The notes under the pieces were generated by a model. The model worked only from the letters and a program-made list of their open reading frames with translations. It did not search any database and had not been told where the DNA came from. The position numbers and the translations under genes are program-made. 64,000 bases of DNA from Sulfuritalea sp. (GTDB taxonomy: Bacteria; Pseudomonadota; Gammaproteobacteria; Burkholderiales; Rhodocyclaceae). This document shows positions 8,930-17,658 of this stretch, piece by piece. How positions within the stretch are numbered: the first letter of the stretch is position 1; every line of letters begins with the position of its first letter. The stretch covers positions 46,062 to 110,061 of the forward strand of contig JALNYT010000003.1 of assembly GCA_023229685.1 (NCBI GenBank). Reading direction: 5' to 3'.

Positions 8930-10902
8930 GGCAAGGAACGCGCGACCCGGAAACCGAGATTGTCATGACAATCGCCTTTCGATTCACGGTCCCGATAGGC
9001 CACGCGCACCAGGTTGGGCTTGCTGTCCCAGGCACCGCCCCGGAATACGCGTTCAGTACAGGCTCCGGTCAGGCGCGGCTGTGCCGTTTCCGGGGCTCCG
9101 GCATAGCCCTCGTTCCAGCAGTCCTCGACCCATTCCCAGGCATTGCCCAGCATGTCGTGCACACCGAAGGCATTGGCCGGGAAGCGGCCGACCGGCGCGG
9201 TATAGGCGAAGCCATCGGCGCATGGGAAAAACTGCGTTCCGGCGGAAAAGGCCTTGAACGCCGTATCCGCGACGTTGGCGTAGCGGCACGCCGCCGCATC
9301 ATCGGCCTCGGCCCAATAGTGCCGACCCCTGGTGCCGGCGCGAGCGACGTACTCCCACTCGGCTTCGTTCAGCAACCGATATGCTTTGCCCGTCTTTTTG
9401 CTCAGCCACGCGAGATAGGCCTGGGTATCGTCCCAACTGACGCAAACGACGGGATCGTCGTCCTTCTGTTCGAAGCCGGAATTTTGCCAGGTTGCCCTCG
9501 GATCCTTGTGGTACCGGCCGCCGCGGTTTGAATAGCATCCGGGCTTGTGCTCGCGCGCCGTCTCCTTGACAAATGCGGCGTATTGGCCACGCGTAACTTC
9601 GAATTTGCCGACCGCAATGGGGCCGGCAACACTCACGCGATGCGCCGGTTCTTCATCCGGCTCGCGAAACTTCTCTTCCTTGCCGCTGCCCATGACGTAA
9701 TCTCCGCCAGGCACCACGACAAGTTCGGGGCATTGCGGGCAATCGCGGATCAAGGGGCCTGGCGCAGACAACGCACCACCACTCACGGCTGCCGGCGGTG
9801 CCTGCAGAACCGGAGCCGGAGCGGGCGCTGCGACCGCCACCTGCGCCGATGGCGGTACCGGAACCGCGGGTGCTCGCGCCGACGCCGCGGAAGCCGGCAG
9901 CACCCCGCCATACTTTTGCACCATCCAGCGCGCGTAAGCGCCGCGCGGCGAGCCGCCGAATTTTTCCAGGTACGCGCTGTAATCGGCGGCACTCCGGCTA
10001 TCCTTGATCTTCTCCCAGAGGGCTCTTTCCTGCACCGGATCGTAAGACGCCGGAGCCGCTTCAGTCTGTTCCGGCTGTGCCGTCAACAGCTTGACGGGAC
10101 GGCGCTGCGCCGCGAGATCCTCGGCGACATCGAAATAAAAACTGCCGATTACCGACGTCGAGGTCCAGGGCACCTGCGCGCCTTCGGTGTCGCGCACAAC
10201 GCCGGTGCGGACCAGACCAAAGACCTTGTCAATGTCGGAATCCGGTGAATCGAGCGCCTGCAGGAGATGTTTGGTATAGAGACCATTGCGTCCCTGTCCG
10301 TCCTGCGCGGTCGAACCCGGCGACGTCGCGTAGGCAATAAAGGTTCCCTTTTCGGCGCGACCGACGTTCATCACGCCGAGGCCCTTGCTCGCGCGCCCTT
10401 TCTGCTGAAAAGGATTGTTGCGGCACGCATCGAGAATTACCACATTGACGCGGTTGCCCGCCTCGGCCATGCGCGACAGCACGTATTCGGCGCTGACCGA
10501 TTTGAAAGAGATGTCCGTCTCGCTATCGAAACCGATGTCCACCGGAACCAGGAAATTCTGATCCTTCAACTGGATGCCATGGCCGGCAAAGAAGAACAGC
10601 CCCACCCCGCCTTTCTGCAGATGCTTGGCAAAGGTATCGACCGCCTCCTTTAATCCCCGCTCGCCGACATTCTCACGCACCAGAACGGTAAAGCCCTTCT
10701 TCTCCAGAGCGTTCGCCAGATCGCTGGCATCATTCGCCGGATTGCCAAGCGGCGCATCCTTGTAGGAAGAGTTGCCGATGATCAAGGCTACGCGAGCCTC
10801 CTTGGCGTTGGCCTGACCGATCGGACCGCGATCCTGCCCGATCGCAACCGCGAGACAGGCGAAGGCCACCGTGGCGACTCCGACACGCAAGCAGCGCCGC
10901 AT
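8926..10902 (-). CDS. caspase-like protease fused to a formylglycine-generating-enzyme (SUMF1)-like domain
   Basis: 658 residues from ATG 10902, chosen because it gives a clean signal peptide (MRRCLRVGVATVAFACLAVA); in-frame ATGs at 10953 and 10995 would add an untypical N-terminus. The caspase domain (about 35-270) has RVALIIGNSSY, catalytic His108 in FFAGHGIQL and Cys160 in ILDACRNNPF. A Pro/Ala-rich linker follows. The C-terminus (about 400-655) is FGE-like: LVVVPGGDYVMGS, LLNEAEWEYVARAG, VFRGGAWD and LGFRVARSL. The cysteine pair that catalyses formylglycine formation is not seen after GGAW, so the domain may only bind ligand. It overlaps the next caspase-like gene by 4 bp. Confidence 0.9.
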   Translation of the reverse strand: MRRCLRVGVATVAFACLAVAIGQDRGPIGQANAKEARVALIIGNSSYKDAPLGNPANDASDLANALEKKGFTVLVRENVGERGLKEAVDTFAKHLQKGGVGLFFFAGHGIQLKDQNFLVPVDIGFDSETDISFKSVSAEYVLSRMAEAGNRVNVVILDACRNNPFQQKGRASKGLGVMNVGRAEKGTFIAYATSPGSTAQDGQGRNGLYTKHLLQALDSPDSDIDKVFGLVRTGVVRDTEGAQVPWTSTSVIGSFYFDVAEDLAAQRRPVKLLTAQPEQTEAAPASYDPVQERALWEKIKDSRSAADYSAYLEKFGGSPRGAYARWMVQKYGGVLPASAASARAPAVPVPPSAQVAVAAPAPAPVLQAPPAAVSGGALSAPGPLIRDCPQCPELVVVPGGDYVMGSGKEEKFREPDEEPAHRVSVAGPIAVGKFEVTRGQYAAFVKETAREHKPGCYSNRGGRYHKDPRATWQNSGFEQKDDDPVVCVSWDDTQAYLAWLSKKTGKAYRLLNEAEWEYVARAGTRGRHYWAEADDAAACRYANVADTAFKAFSAGTQFFPCADGFAYTAPVGRFPANAFGVHDMLGNAWEWVEDCWNEGYAGAPETAQPRLTGACTERVFRGGAWDSKPNLVRVAYRDRESKGDCHDNLGFRVARSLP

Positions 10903-11088
10903 CACGGAACCCAATTGCGGCCACCCAGAGAGGAAGAAAGTGCAGATCGACATTGGTAAGTAGTTGAGGCGAATGACCCAATATCCCAAATACAAGTTTT
11001 TATTATCCCATTCATGCTGCCAAATTCAACATTTGGAGCAACATTCCGCCCTCGCAACGACTTTGGCAATTCGCAGCGCCTTTCCGCG

Positions 11089-12984
11089 CTAGTCAAACAG
11101 CACCTCGAACACTTCGATGGGCTCGCTCTTGCCCTTGACATGAACCACTTGGCGCCGTCCGGTACGAATGCCCTCGCCCGCCGCGCTGATGGCTGCCGCA
11201 CTGGCTACCACGACGCAGCCAATCTCCTTGGTCATCCCCTCCAGCCGGGATGCCGCATTGACAGTGTCGCCGATCGCCGTAAACTCGCGTCGCTTGACCG
11301 AGCCGATGTCGCCCATGACCGCCGGCCCGCTGTGGACCCCGATGCCGATGCCGAACTCCGGCAGCCCGCGGTCGGGGAAGCGGTCTTTCATCCATGTCTT
11401 GAAACTCTGCGCTTCCCGCGCCATCGCCTGGGCAGCCAGCAACGCGCGCCGAGCGTGATCATCATAGTGAACGGGCGACCCGAACACCGCCATGACGGCG
11501 TCGCCGATGAACTTGTTCACCATCCCGCCATGCTCCAGAATCGGCTCACAGGTCCGTGAAAAATAGGCGTTAAGCATTTCAACGACCTCTTCGGCGTCGA
11601 GTTTCTCCGAAATTGTCGTGAAGTTGCGGATGTCCGAAAAGAGGATCGACACCTGAAGTTTTTCGCCGCTCAGATTGGGCCGCTGTCCCTCCGAAATCAA
11701 TTTATCCACCACCACATCGGACACATACTGGCCGAACATCGACTTGAGATGGGCGCGCTCCCGCTCCTCGCCGGTCAGGCGCAGCGCCAGTGTGGACAGG
11801 TAGGCCGTCGCCAGCGCCACGTGGAAGGGCGCCACGGACAACAGCAGATACTTCTGGAACAGCGCGTAGGCGGGAATCAGGATCATGAGCGAAACCCCGA
11901 TGCCGACGCCGAGCCCGGCGGCCGGATGCAGGCGCATAAAAAGAAGCACGGTGACCACCAGCACGGCGACCAGACCCGGCCAGGCAAACCATAGCGAAAG
12001 AGCGCGCGGATACACGCCCGACATGATGGTCTCGACCACGTTGGCATGAATCTCGCCGCCGATCATCGGTTCCGTGGAGAAGCCTGGCAGCACGCGCGAA
12101 TAGGGCGAAAAATGCCGGTCCGAAGTGCCGATGTTGTTGGGTGCGATGATCACGACTCGCCCTTTCAGCTTCTGCACCTCAGGATCGGCCAGCGCGTCGG
12201 GCTTCAGCAGCTTGCTCATCGACACGGTAAGCATGCTGCCCGGTGGCCCCACGTAGCCAATCCTGTGGCGCTCCCGGATGCGCGGGTAAGCCTCTCCGGC
12301 AAACGACCAGCCGTCGGCCATGCTGTCCCCGTCCGTTGCTCTCAATACCAGCTGCATGGCAAAGCCGACACCGGGGAATTGTGGCTCGGGGATCACCACC
12401 GGATAGTAGGTGCGCACCAGTTTGTCGGCGTCCGGGTACAGGTTGGCGATACCGGTATCGTAGGCGCCATTCGGCATCATCAGCAGATGGTCCTGGGGCG
12501 GCCCCATGACTTCCATGTCGCCCTGCGAGGTTTCGACCAGTTGCGCGATGAGTATCTTGCGGCCTTGCGCAAGCTGTCCGCGAAATGGGGCGTCGTAGTT
12601 CCGGGATATCTCGCTGTCCGGAAGGTTCAGCTTGTGCAGCCAGGCTTCGGCGCTTACCGCATAGATGAAATCCAGTCCGATCGACTTGACGCCGGCATCG
12701 GTGAGGGTCTGCATCGCCCGTGCGAAATGCGGCGCCCAGAACGCCAGCGGATCGTCCTTGTACTGCAACAAGGTGTCGTCATCGACGGCCACCACAGCCG
12801 CGTGAACAGCCTCCCGCCGCTGTCCGGACAACTGATGCCAATAGTCGTAGTAGATATTCTCGTAATCCTGCAGCCATCCGAACCGCTCGCTCCCGAGCGA
12901 AATAACCAGGGCGAGGACAGTCACGGCGAGAAAATGCCAGGCCTTGCGGAATCGTTCGCCGGAGAGCCAGCGCGGTTTGATCAT
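11089..12984 (-). CDS. CHASE2-domain class III adenylate/guanylate cyclase
   Basis: 631 residues from ATG 12984, with AGAGGGG 4 nt upstream; ATG 13002 is an alternative. One N-terminal membrane segment, an extracytoplasmic CHASE2 sensor (about 40-330; AAVVAVDDDTLLQ, KSIGLDFIYA), three more membrane segments (about 335-410), then a class III cyclase domain (about 430-625). Catalytic features are present: metal-binding Asp in LFSDIRNFT, GDAVMAVFGSP, and the Asn/Arg transition-state residues in DTVNAASRLE. It is predicted to make cAMP (or cGMP) in response to a periplasmic signal. It is first in a same-strand run with the caspase-like and TPS genes, separated by 186 bp from the next gene. Confidence 0.92.
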   Translation of the reverse strand: MIKPRWLSGERFRKAWHFLAVTVLALVISLGSERFGWLQDYENIYYDYWHQLSGQRREAVHAAVVAVDDDTLLQYKDDPLAFWAPHFARAMQTLTDAGVKSIGLDFIYAVSAEAWLHKLNLPDSEISRNYDAPFRGQLAQGRKILIAQLVETSQGDMEVMGPPQDHLLMMPNGAYDTGIANLYPDADKLVRTYYPVVIPEPQFPGVGFAMQLVLRATDGDSMADGWSFAGEAYPRIRERHRIGYVGPPGSMLTVSMSKLLKPDALADPEVQKLKGRVVIIAPNNIGTSDRHFSPYSRVLPGFSTEPMIGGEIHANVVETIMSGVYPRALSLWFAWPGLVAVLVVTVLLFMRLHPAAGLGVGIGVSLMILIPAYALFQKYLLLSVAPFHVALATAYLSTLALRLTGEERERAHLKSMFGQYVSDVVVDKLISEGQRPNLSGEKLQVSILFSDIRNFTTISEKLDAEEVVEMLNAYFSRTCEPILEHGGMVNKFIGDAVMAVFGSPVHYDDHARRALLAAQAMAREAQSFKTWMKDRFPDRGLPEFGIGIGVHSGPAVMGDIGSVKRREFTAIGDTVNAASRLEGMTKEIGCVVVASAAAISAAGEGIRTGRRQVVHVKGKSEPIEVFEVLFD

Positions 12985-13166
12985 GAGTCCCCTCTTTTTC
13001 ATGCAGACTTCCGGTGCAACAGCCGTTCCGCGGCCTCGCCGTCCGATGGTTTTGCGCGAGCCCGGCCGGTAGCACCCAAAGTTGCTTTCTCCGCGGCATC
13101 TTACCCATTCCCGGAAAAGAGTCGACAAGTGGGCCGAAGGCATGGCGTCTCGTCCCCGCCTTGAAA

Positions 13167-13194
13167 TCGACGTCAGCGGAGCGATCTATATAAT
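13167..13194 (+). promoter_or_regulatory. putative sigma-70 promoter of trxB
   Basis: A perfect TATAAT (13189-13194) lies 33 bp before the trxB start. The best -35 candidate at 16-bp spacing is TCGACG (13167-13172), 4/6 to consensus. The -10 is convincing, the -35 weak. Confidence 0.5.
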
Positions 13195-13227
13195 CCGGAC
13201 AATTCACCATCACAGGGACTTCACGCC

Positions 13228-14178
13228 ATGAGCACTCGTCACGCCCGCCTGCTTATCCTCGGCTCCGGCCCGGCCGGCTACACCGCGGCAGTCTATGCAG
13301 CCCGCGCCAACCTGAAACCGGTATTGATCACCGGCATGGCTCAGGGCGGGCAATTGATGACCACCACGGACGTGGACAACTGGCCTGCCGACGCGGACGG
13401 CGTGCAAGGCCCCGAACTGATGGCGCGGTTTGAAAAGCACGCCGCACGCTTCCAGACCGAAATCATTTTCGACCACATCCACACTGCCTCACTCAAGGAG
13501 AAGCCACTGCGCCTGATCGGCGACGCGGGGGAATACACCTGCGACGCGCTGATCATTGCGACCGGCGCATCGGCGCAGTATCTTGGCCTTGCTTCCGAAG
13601 AAACATTCGCCGGCAAGGGTGTTTCCGCCTGCGCCACCTGCGACGGGTTTTTCTACAAGAACCAGAAGGTGGCCGTCATCGGTGGTGGCAACACGGCCGT
13701 TGAGGAGGCTTTGTATCTGTCGAATATCGCCAGTCACGTTACGGTAGTGCATCGGCGCAACAAGTTCCGCGGTGAGAAGATCCTGCAGGACAAGTTGTTC
13801 GAGAAAGAGAAGGCCGGCAAGGTCACCATCAAGTGGGACCACACGCTGGACGAAGTGCTCGGCGACAAGTCCGGCGTCACCGGCATGCGCATCAAGAACC
13901 TGAAGACCGGCGCTACGGAAGACATCGCTCTAATGGGCGTGTTCATTGCCATCGGCCACAAGCCGAACACGGACCTGTTCGTCGGCCAACTGGACATGGA
14001 AGGGGGCTACATCGTCACCCAGTGCGGCCGCGGCGGCAACGCGACGGCGACCAGCATCCCCGGTGTATTTGCCGCTGGCGATGTGCAGGATCACATCTAC
14101 AAGCAGGCTGTCACCAGCGCCGCCACCGGCTGTCAGGCTGCGCTGGATGCCGAGCGCTATCTCGACAATCTGGAATAA
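13228..14178 (+). CDS. trxB: thioredoxin reductase (NADPH)
   Basis: 316 residues, the usual TrxB length. Cytoplasmic FAD enzyme that passes electrons from NADPH to thioredoxin. The FAD motif GSGPAGYTAAVYAARA is near the N-terminus, the redox pair CATC is at about 136-139, the NADPH motif GGGNTAVEEALYLS follows, and GVFAAGDVQD near the C-terminus is the second FAD motif. AGGGA sits 9 nt before ATG 13228. Divergent from the cyclase gene and followed by the Smr-domain gene. Confidence 0.97.
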   Translation: MSTRHARLLILGSGPAGYTAAVYAARANLKPVLITGMAQGGQLMTTTDVDNWPADADGVQGPELMARFEKHAARFQTEIIFDHIHTASLKEKPLRLIGDAGEYTCDALIIATGASAQYLGLASEETFAGKGVSACATCDGFFYKNQKVAVIGGGNTAVEEALYLSNIASHVTVVHRRNKFRGEKILQDKLFEKEKAGKVTIKWDHTLDEVLGDKSGVTGMRIKNLKTGATEDIALMGVFIAIGHKPNTDLFVGQLDMEGGYIVTQCGRGGNATATSIPGVFAAGDVQDHIYKQAVTSAATGCQAALDAERYLDNLE

Positions 14179-14243
14179 TGGCGTGAGCGGCGGAGATCAC
14201 GGAGTTCGCGGCTCCGGCGTTCTCCTTGCGGGTTCAGTCGAGC

Positions 14244-14801
14244 GTGACTAAACGTATTGTTCCCACGCCGGAGGAACGCGCGGCATTCCAGCATGAGGTT
14301 GCCGATGTCAAGCCGCTGCTGTGGGATCGCGTCCATCACCAACCGCCTGCGCCACCGGCCATTCCACGTCAGCATCAGCACGATGAAGCCGCCGCGCTGC
14401 ACGAGTCGCTGCATGGTCCGACGCTGATCGACCTCTATCTCGAAGGCGGCGACGAAGCGGCCTGGCGGCGCGACGACCTGCCGAAGGCGTGGCTGAGAGA
14501 TTTGCGACGCGGGCGCTGGGTGACGCAGGACAAGCTCGATCTGCACGGCCTGAATCGCGATCAGGCGCGAAGCGCGGTCGTTACCTTCCTGGTCGAGTGT
14601 CAGCACCATGGTTATCGCTGCGTGCGCATCGTTCACGGCAAGGGCCTGAGTTCGCCCGGGCGCGAGCCGGTGCTGAAGAAACTGGTGCTGGGCTGGTTGA
14701 GCCAGCGCCGCGAAGTGCTGGCCTTCTGCCAGGCCCGCGCCGCCGAAGGCGGCGCCGGAGCGGTAGTGGTGCTGCTCGCCGCCCCGAAGAATCGAGCGTA
14801 G
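14244..14801 (+). CDS. Smr-domain protein (putative nucleic-acid nuclease)
   Basis: 185 residues from GTG 14244; TTG 14226 is an alternative and neither has a clear ribosome site. The C-terminal Smr domain (about 95-175) carries LDLHGLNRDQARSAV and VRIVHGKGLSSPG, which fit the family signatures LDLHG and HGKG. The N-terminal 90 residues are charged, proline-rich and probably disordered, as in SmrA/YdaL proteins. Some family members nick DNA or cleave RNA; the substrate here is unknown. It follows trxB by 65 bp on the same strand and converges on glnB. Confidence 0.88.
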   Translation: MTKRIVPTPEERAAFQHEVADVKPLLWDRVHHQPPAPPAIPRQHQHDEAAALHESLHGPTLIDLYLEGGDEAAWRRDDLPKAWLRDLRRGRWVTQDKLDLHGLNRDQARSAVVTFLVECQHHGYRCVRIVHGKGLSSPGREPVLKKLVLGWLSQRREVLAFCQARAAEGGAGAVVVLLAAPKNRA

Positions 14802-14863
14802 CGAGCCAGTCAATAGCCCCTTCCTCGGGAAGGGGATGGGGGATGGCTCACCAGTTTGCCGCA

Positions 14864-14910
14864 GGCGAAGCCAACGAAGCGGCCTAAATGGCCGCTTCGT
14901 TGGCTTCGCC
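14864..14910. terminator. perfect 21-bp inverted repeat between convergent smr and glnB genes
   Basis: Arms 14864-14884 and 14890-14910 are exact reverse complements around a 5-nt loop. The right arm and loop contain the last codons and stop of glnB. There is no T-tract on either strand, so it may act as a bidirectional or transcript-stabilising hairpin rather than a classical intrinsic terminator. Confidence 0.55.
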
Positions 14911-15222
14911 CGTGCGAATCCGCACCACCTGTTCCACTGCGGTGACAAAAATCTTGCCGTCACCGATCTTGCCGGTGCGCGCTGCCTTGATGATGGCCTC
15001 AATGGCGGATTCCACTGTGTCGTCCGCAACCACGATCTCGATCTTGATCTTGGGCAAAAAATCAACCACATACTCGGCGCCACGATACAGCTCGGTGTGG
15101 CCCTTCTGCCGGCCGAAGCCCTTGACCTCGGTGACGGTCAAGCCGGTGACTCCCACCTCCGAGAGGGCTTCGCGAACTTCGTCGAGCTTGAACGGCTTGA
15201 TGATGGCTTCGATCTTCTTCAT
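14884..15222 (-). CDS. glnB: nitrogen regulatory protein P-II
   Basis: 112 residues, the standard length. Trimeric signal protein that senses 2-oxoglutarate, ATP/ADP and glutamine status and controls ammonium-assimilation targets. The T-loop holds the uridylylation site Tyr51 (ELYRGAEY), and the B- and C-loop regions TGKIGDGKIF and RIRTGE are intact. ATG 15222 has AGGA at the right distance; an in-frame TTG (15228) is rejected. It begins 12 bp after nadE, so the two are probably one transcript. Its last codons lie within a perfect hairpin. Confidence 0.96.
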   Translation of the reverse strand: MKKIEAIIKPFKLDEVREALSEVGVTGLTVTEVKGFGRQKGHTELYRGAEYVVDFLPKIKIEIVVADDTVESAIEAIIKAARTGKIGDGKIFVTAVEQVVRIRTGEANEAAI

Positions 15223-15234
15223 ATTCAATTTCCT

Positions 15235-16857
15235 TCAGTATTCGTCCGGATAGCGCGATGTTATCGGATAGCGCCAATCCTTGCCGAATCCGCGTTGCGT
15301 GACGCGGATACCGACCGGCGCCTGGCGGCGCTTGTATTCGTTCTTCTTCAGCATGCCTACGACTTTGCGTACATCGGCCTCACTGTAGCCGCGGGCAATT
15401 ATCTGCCGCGGACTCTCGTCGCGTTCCATGTAGGCTTCGATAATGGCGTCGAGCACCTCGTAGGGGGGCAGCGTGTCCTGATCGGTCTGGCCCGGCTTGA
15501 GCTCCGCCGAAGGCGCGCGCGTGATGATGTTCTGCGGAATCACGTCGGAAACTTCGTTGCGCCAGCGCGCCAACTGATAGACGAAGGTCTTCGCCACATC
15601 CTTGATCACGGCGAAGCCACCGGCCATGTCACCGTAGAGCGTGGCGTAGCCGACCGCCATTTCGCTCTTGTTGCCGGTGGTCAGCACGATGCGCCCGGTC
15701 CGGTTGGAAAGCGCCATCAGCAGCATGCCGCGGATGCGCGCCTGCAGGTTCTCGTCCGTGGTGTCCCAGGCCGGCCTCGGCCCGAGACTGGCAAAAGTCG
15801 GCGCCAGCAATACGGCGAACTGGTCCATTGCCGCGGCGATCGGGATCTCGTCGTATTGCACACCAAGCCGCCGCACCATCTCGCGCGAATCGTCGAGGCT
15901 CATCTGCGCCGTCCATGGCGACGGCATCATCACCGCGCGGACCTGGTCCGCGCCCAGCGCATCGACCGCAATCGCCAGAGTCAGCGCCGAATCGATGCCG
16001 CCCGAAAGGCCGATGATCGCGCCGGGAAAGCCGTTCTTGCCCAGGTAGTCCGCAACGCCGAGCTTTAGCGCGGCGTAGACTTCGGCCTCGCGCGACGGCG
16101 GCTCGACCACGCACCCAGGCAGCAAATGCCCGTCGGCGTAATCGATGAACTCCAGAGCATCGACAAAAGCGGGCGACTGATGCGTGAGGCGACCCTGCCC
16201 GTCCATCGCAAACGACGCGCCATCAAACACCAGTTCGTCCTGCCCGCCGACCAGGTTGGCATAGATTACCGGTCTTCCGATGGCCGCCACACGCTCACGC
16301 AGCACCTCATAGCGTCGCGCCTGCTTGTTCATGTGGAAGGGCGAAGCGTTGAGCGTCAGTATCAGTTCCGCTCCCGCGTGTGCGGCAGCTTCGGCGGCAC
16401 CCGATTCCCAGACATCGGCACAGATCGCCAGCCCGCAGCGCACTCCGTTGAGTTCGATCACACAGGGCTCGTTCCCCGCCGCGAAGTAGCGCTCTTCGTC
16501 AAAGACCTCGTAGTTGGGCAGACGAAACTTGCGGTAGGTCGCCACTACCTGACCATTGGCCAGCAGTGACGCGGCGTTGTAGTACTTGCCCGCCGACTCC
16601 TCGGGATAACCGATCACTATCGGCAATGCGGCGGCGCGGGCTACGACATCCAGTTGCGTCGCGCAGGCGCGATAGAAATCCGGCCGCATCAGGAGGTCTT
16701 CGGGCGGATAGCCGCTGAGCGCCAGTTCCGGCGTCAGCAGCACGTCGGCCCCGCCGTCGCGAGCGCGCGCCGCGCAGTCGAGAATGCGCTTGGCATTGCC
16801 GGCAAGATCACCGACATGGGCGTTGAATTGGGCGATTGCGACGCGAAGACGGCTCAT
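15235..16857 (-). CDS. nadE: glutamine-dependent NAD+ synthetase
   Basis: 540 residues, the length of the two-domain form. The N-terminal nitrilase-type glutaminase domain (1-260) has the Glu-Lys-Cys triad in LTPELALSGYPPEDLL, KFRLPNYEVF and GLAICADVWE. The C-terminal synthetase domain has the P-loop GLSGGIDSAL. It amidates nicotinic acid adenine dinucleotide with ammonia released from glutamine. Located 12 bp upstream of glnB, which places a glutamine-consuming step beside the glutamine-status sensor. Confidence 0.96.
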   Translation of the reverse strand: MSRLRVAIAQFNAHVGDLAGNAKRILDCAARARDGGADVLLTPELALSGYPPEDLLMRPDFYRACATQLDVVARAAALPIVIGYPEESAGKYYNAASLLANGQVVATYRKFRLPNYEVFDEERYFAAGNEPCVIELNGVRCGLAICADVWESGAAEAAAHAGAELILTLNASPFHMNKQARRYEVLRERVAAIGRPVIYANLVGGQDELVFDGASFAMDGQGRLTHQSPAFVDALEFIDYADGHLLPGCVVEPPSREAEVYAALKLGVADYLGKNGFPGAIIGLSGGIDSALTLAIAVDALGADQVRAVMMPSPWTAQMSLDDSREMVRRLGVQYDEIPIAAAMDQFAVLLAPTFASLGPRPAWDTTDENLQARIRGMLLMALSNRTGRIVLTTGNKSEMAVGYATLYGDMAGGFAVIKDVAKTFVYQLARWRNEVSDVIPQNIITRAPSAELKPGQTDQDTLPPYEVLDAIIEAYMERDESPRQIIARGYSEADVRKVVGMLKKNEYKRRQAPVGIRVTQRGFGKDWRYPITSRYPDEY

Positions 16858-16929
16858 GGGGCTAACTATAGCGGATGCGCGCCGGGAAAAAGCCCACGTG
16901 GTGACGGGCGCAATCTTGCCGGACCGGAA

Positions 16930-17478
16930 TCAATACGCCGGCTTCTCCCTGGCGCTCTGATACGCGGCAACGCCCTCCATGATTTCCTTCTTGGCGTCTT
17001 CCATGCCCAGCCAGCCCTGCACATTGACGAACTTGCCGGGCTCCAGATCCTTGTAGTGCTGAAAGAAATGCGATATCTGGTCGAGCACGATCTGCGGCAG
17101 ATCGCGCGGACTCTCTATGTCGCGATACATGGGTGTCAGTTTATCGACCGGAACCGCCAGCAGTTTGGCATCTTCGCCGGCCTCGTCGGTCATCTTGAGC
17201 ATGCCGATCGGACGACAGCGAACCACTACCCCCGGCGGCAGGGCAAACTGGGAAAGCACTAGGACATCCACCGGATCACCGTCACCCGCGATGGTGTGCG
17301 GTATATAGCCGTAATTGCACGGATAGTGCATCGCCGTAGACATGAAGCGATCCACGAATATGGCGCCGGACTCCTTGTCCACCTCATACTTGATCGGCTC
17401 GGAGTGCATCGAAATCTCGATGACCACATTGAAGTCGTTCGGCAAATCCTTGCCGGAGGGAACGCGATCCAGGCCCAC
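16930..17478 (-). CDS. ppa: inorganic pyrophosphatase
   Basis: 182 residues. GTG 17478 is chosen because AAGGAG lies 6 nt upstream and the product then begins MGLDRVPSGKDLP, as in family I enzymes; the frame stays open further upstream but the extra 33 residues are not family-like. Active-site signature DGDPVDVLV and metal-binding acidic residues are present, plus the substrate-binding YGYIPHT region. Hydrolyses PPi to phosphate in the cytoplasm. Divergent from the iron block. Confidence 0.95.
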   Translation of the reverse strand: MGLDRVPSGKDLPNDFNVVIEISMHSEPIKYEVDKESGAIFVDRFMSTAMHYPCNYGYIPHTIAGDGDPVDVLVLSQFALPPGVVVRCRPIGMLKMTDEAGEDAKLLAVPVDKLTPMYRDIESPRDLPQIVLDQISHFFQHYKDLEPGKFVNVQGWLGMEDAKKEIMEGVAAYQSAREKPAY

Positions 17479-17505
17479 GGCTGGCTCCTTTTTGCTAAAG
17501 GTCGA

Positions 17506-17511
17506 ATTATA
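17506..17511 (-). promoter_or_regulatory. putative -10 element of ppa
   Basis: A perfect TATAAT on the minus strand, 27 bp before the ppa GTG. No good -35 is seen at standard spacing. Confidence 0.4.
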
Positions 17512-17593
17512 GCGTCGCGACGATTCCGGCTTCCTGACGAGCGCCAAAGCAGGAGCGTCAGCGCAATCCGGCCACAAGACCCAAAATTACCTG

Positions 17594-17632
17594 TTGACAA
17601 AATGAACCAGCTAATTGAGAATGGTTCTTATT
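17594..17632 (+). promoter_or_regulatory. hemP promoter overlapped by a Fur-box-like palindrome
   Basis: Perfect -35 TTGACA (17594-17599), 17-bp spacer, -10-like GAGAAT (17617-17622). The 7-1-7 palindrome TGAGAAT-G-GTTCTTA (17616-17630) covers the -10 and resembles the Fur core TGATAAT-N-ATTATCA. Binding there would block polymerase, fitting iron-repressed hemP. Confidence 0.65.
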
Positions 17633-17658
17633 ACGATTCATATTGGCAGCTTACCCCG

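Noticed and set aside
16930..17577. Longer ppa start at 17577
   Set aside because: The extra N-terminal residues are not family-like and the GTG at 17478 has a strong ribosome site.
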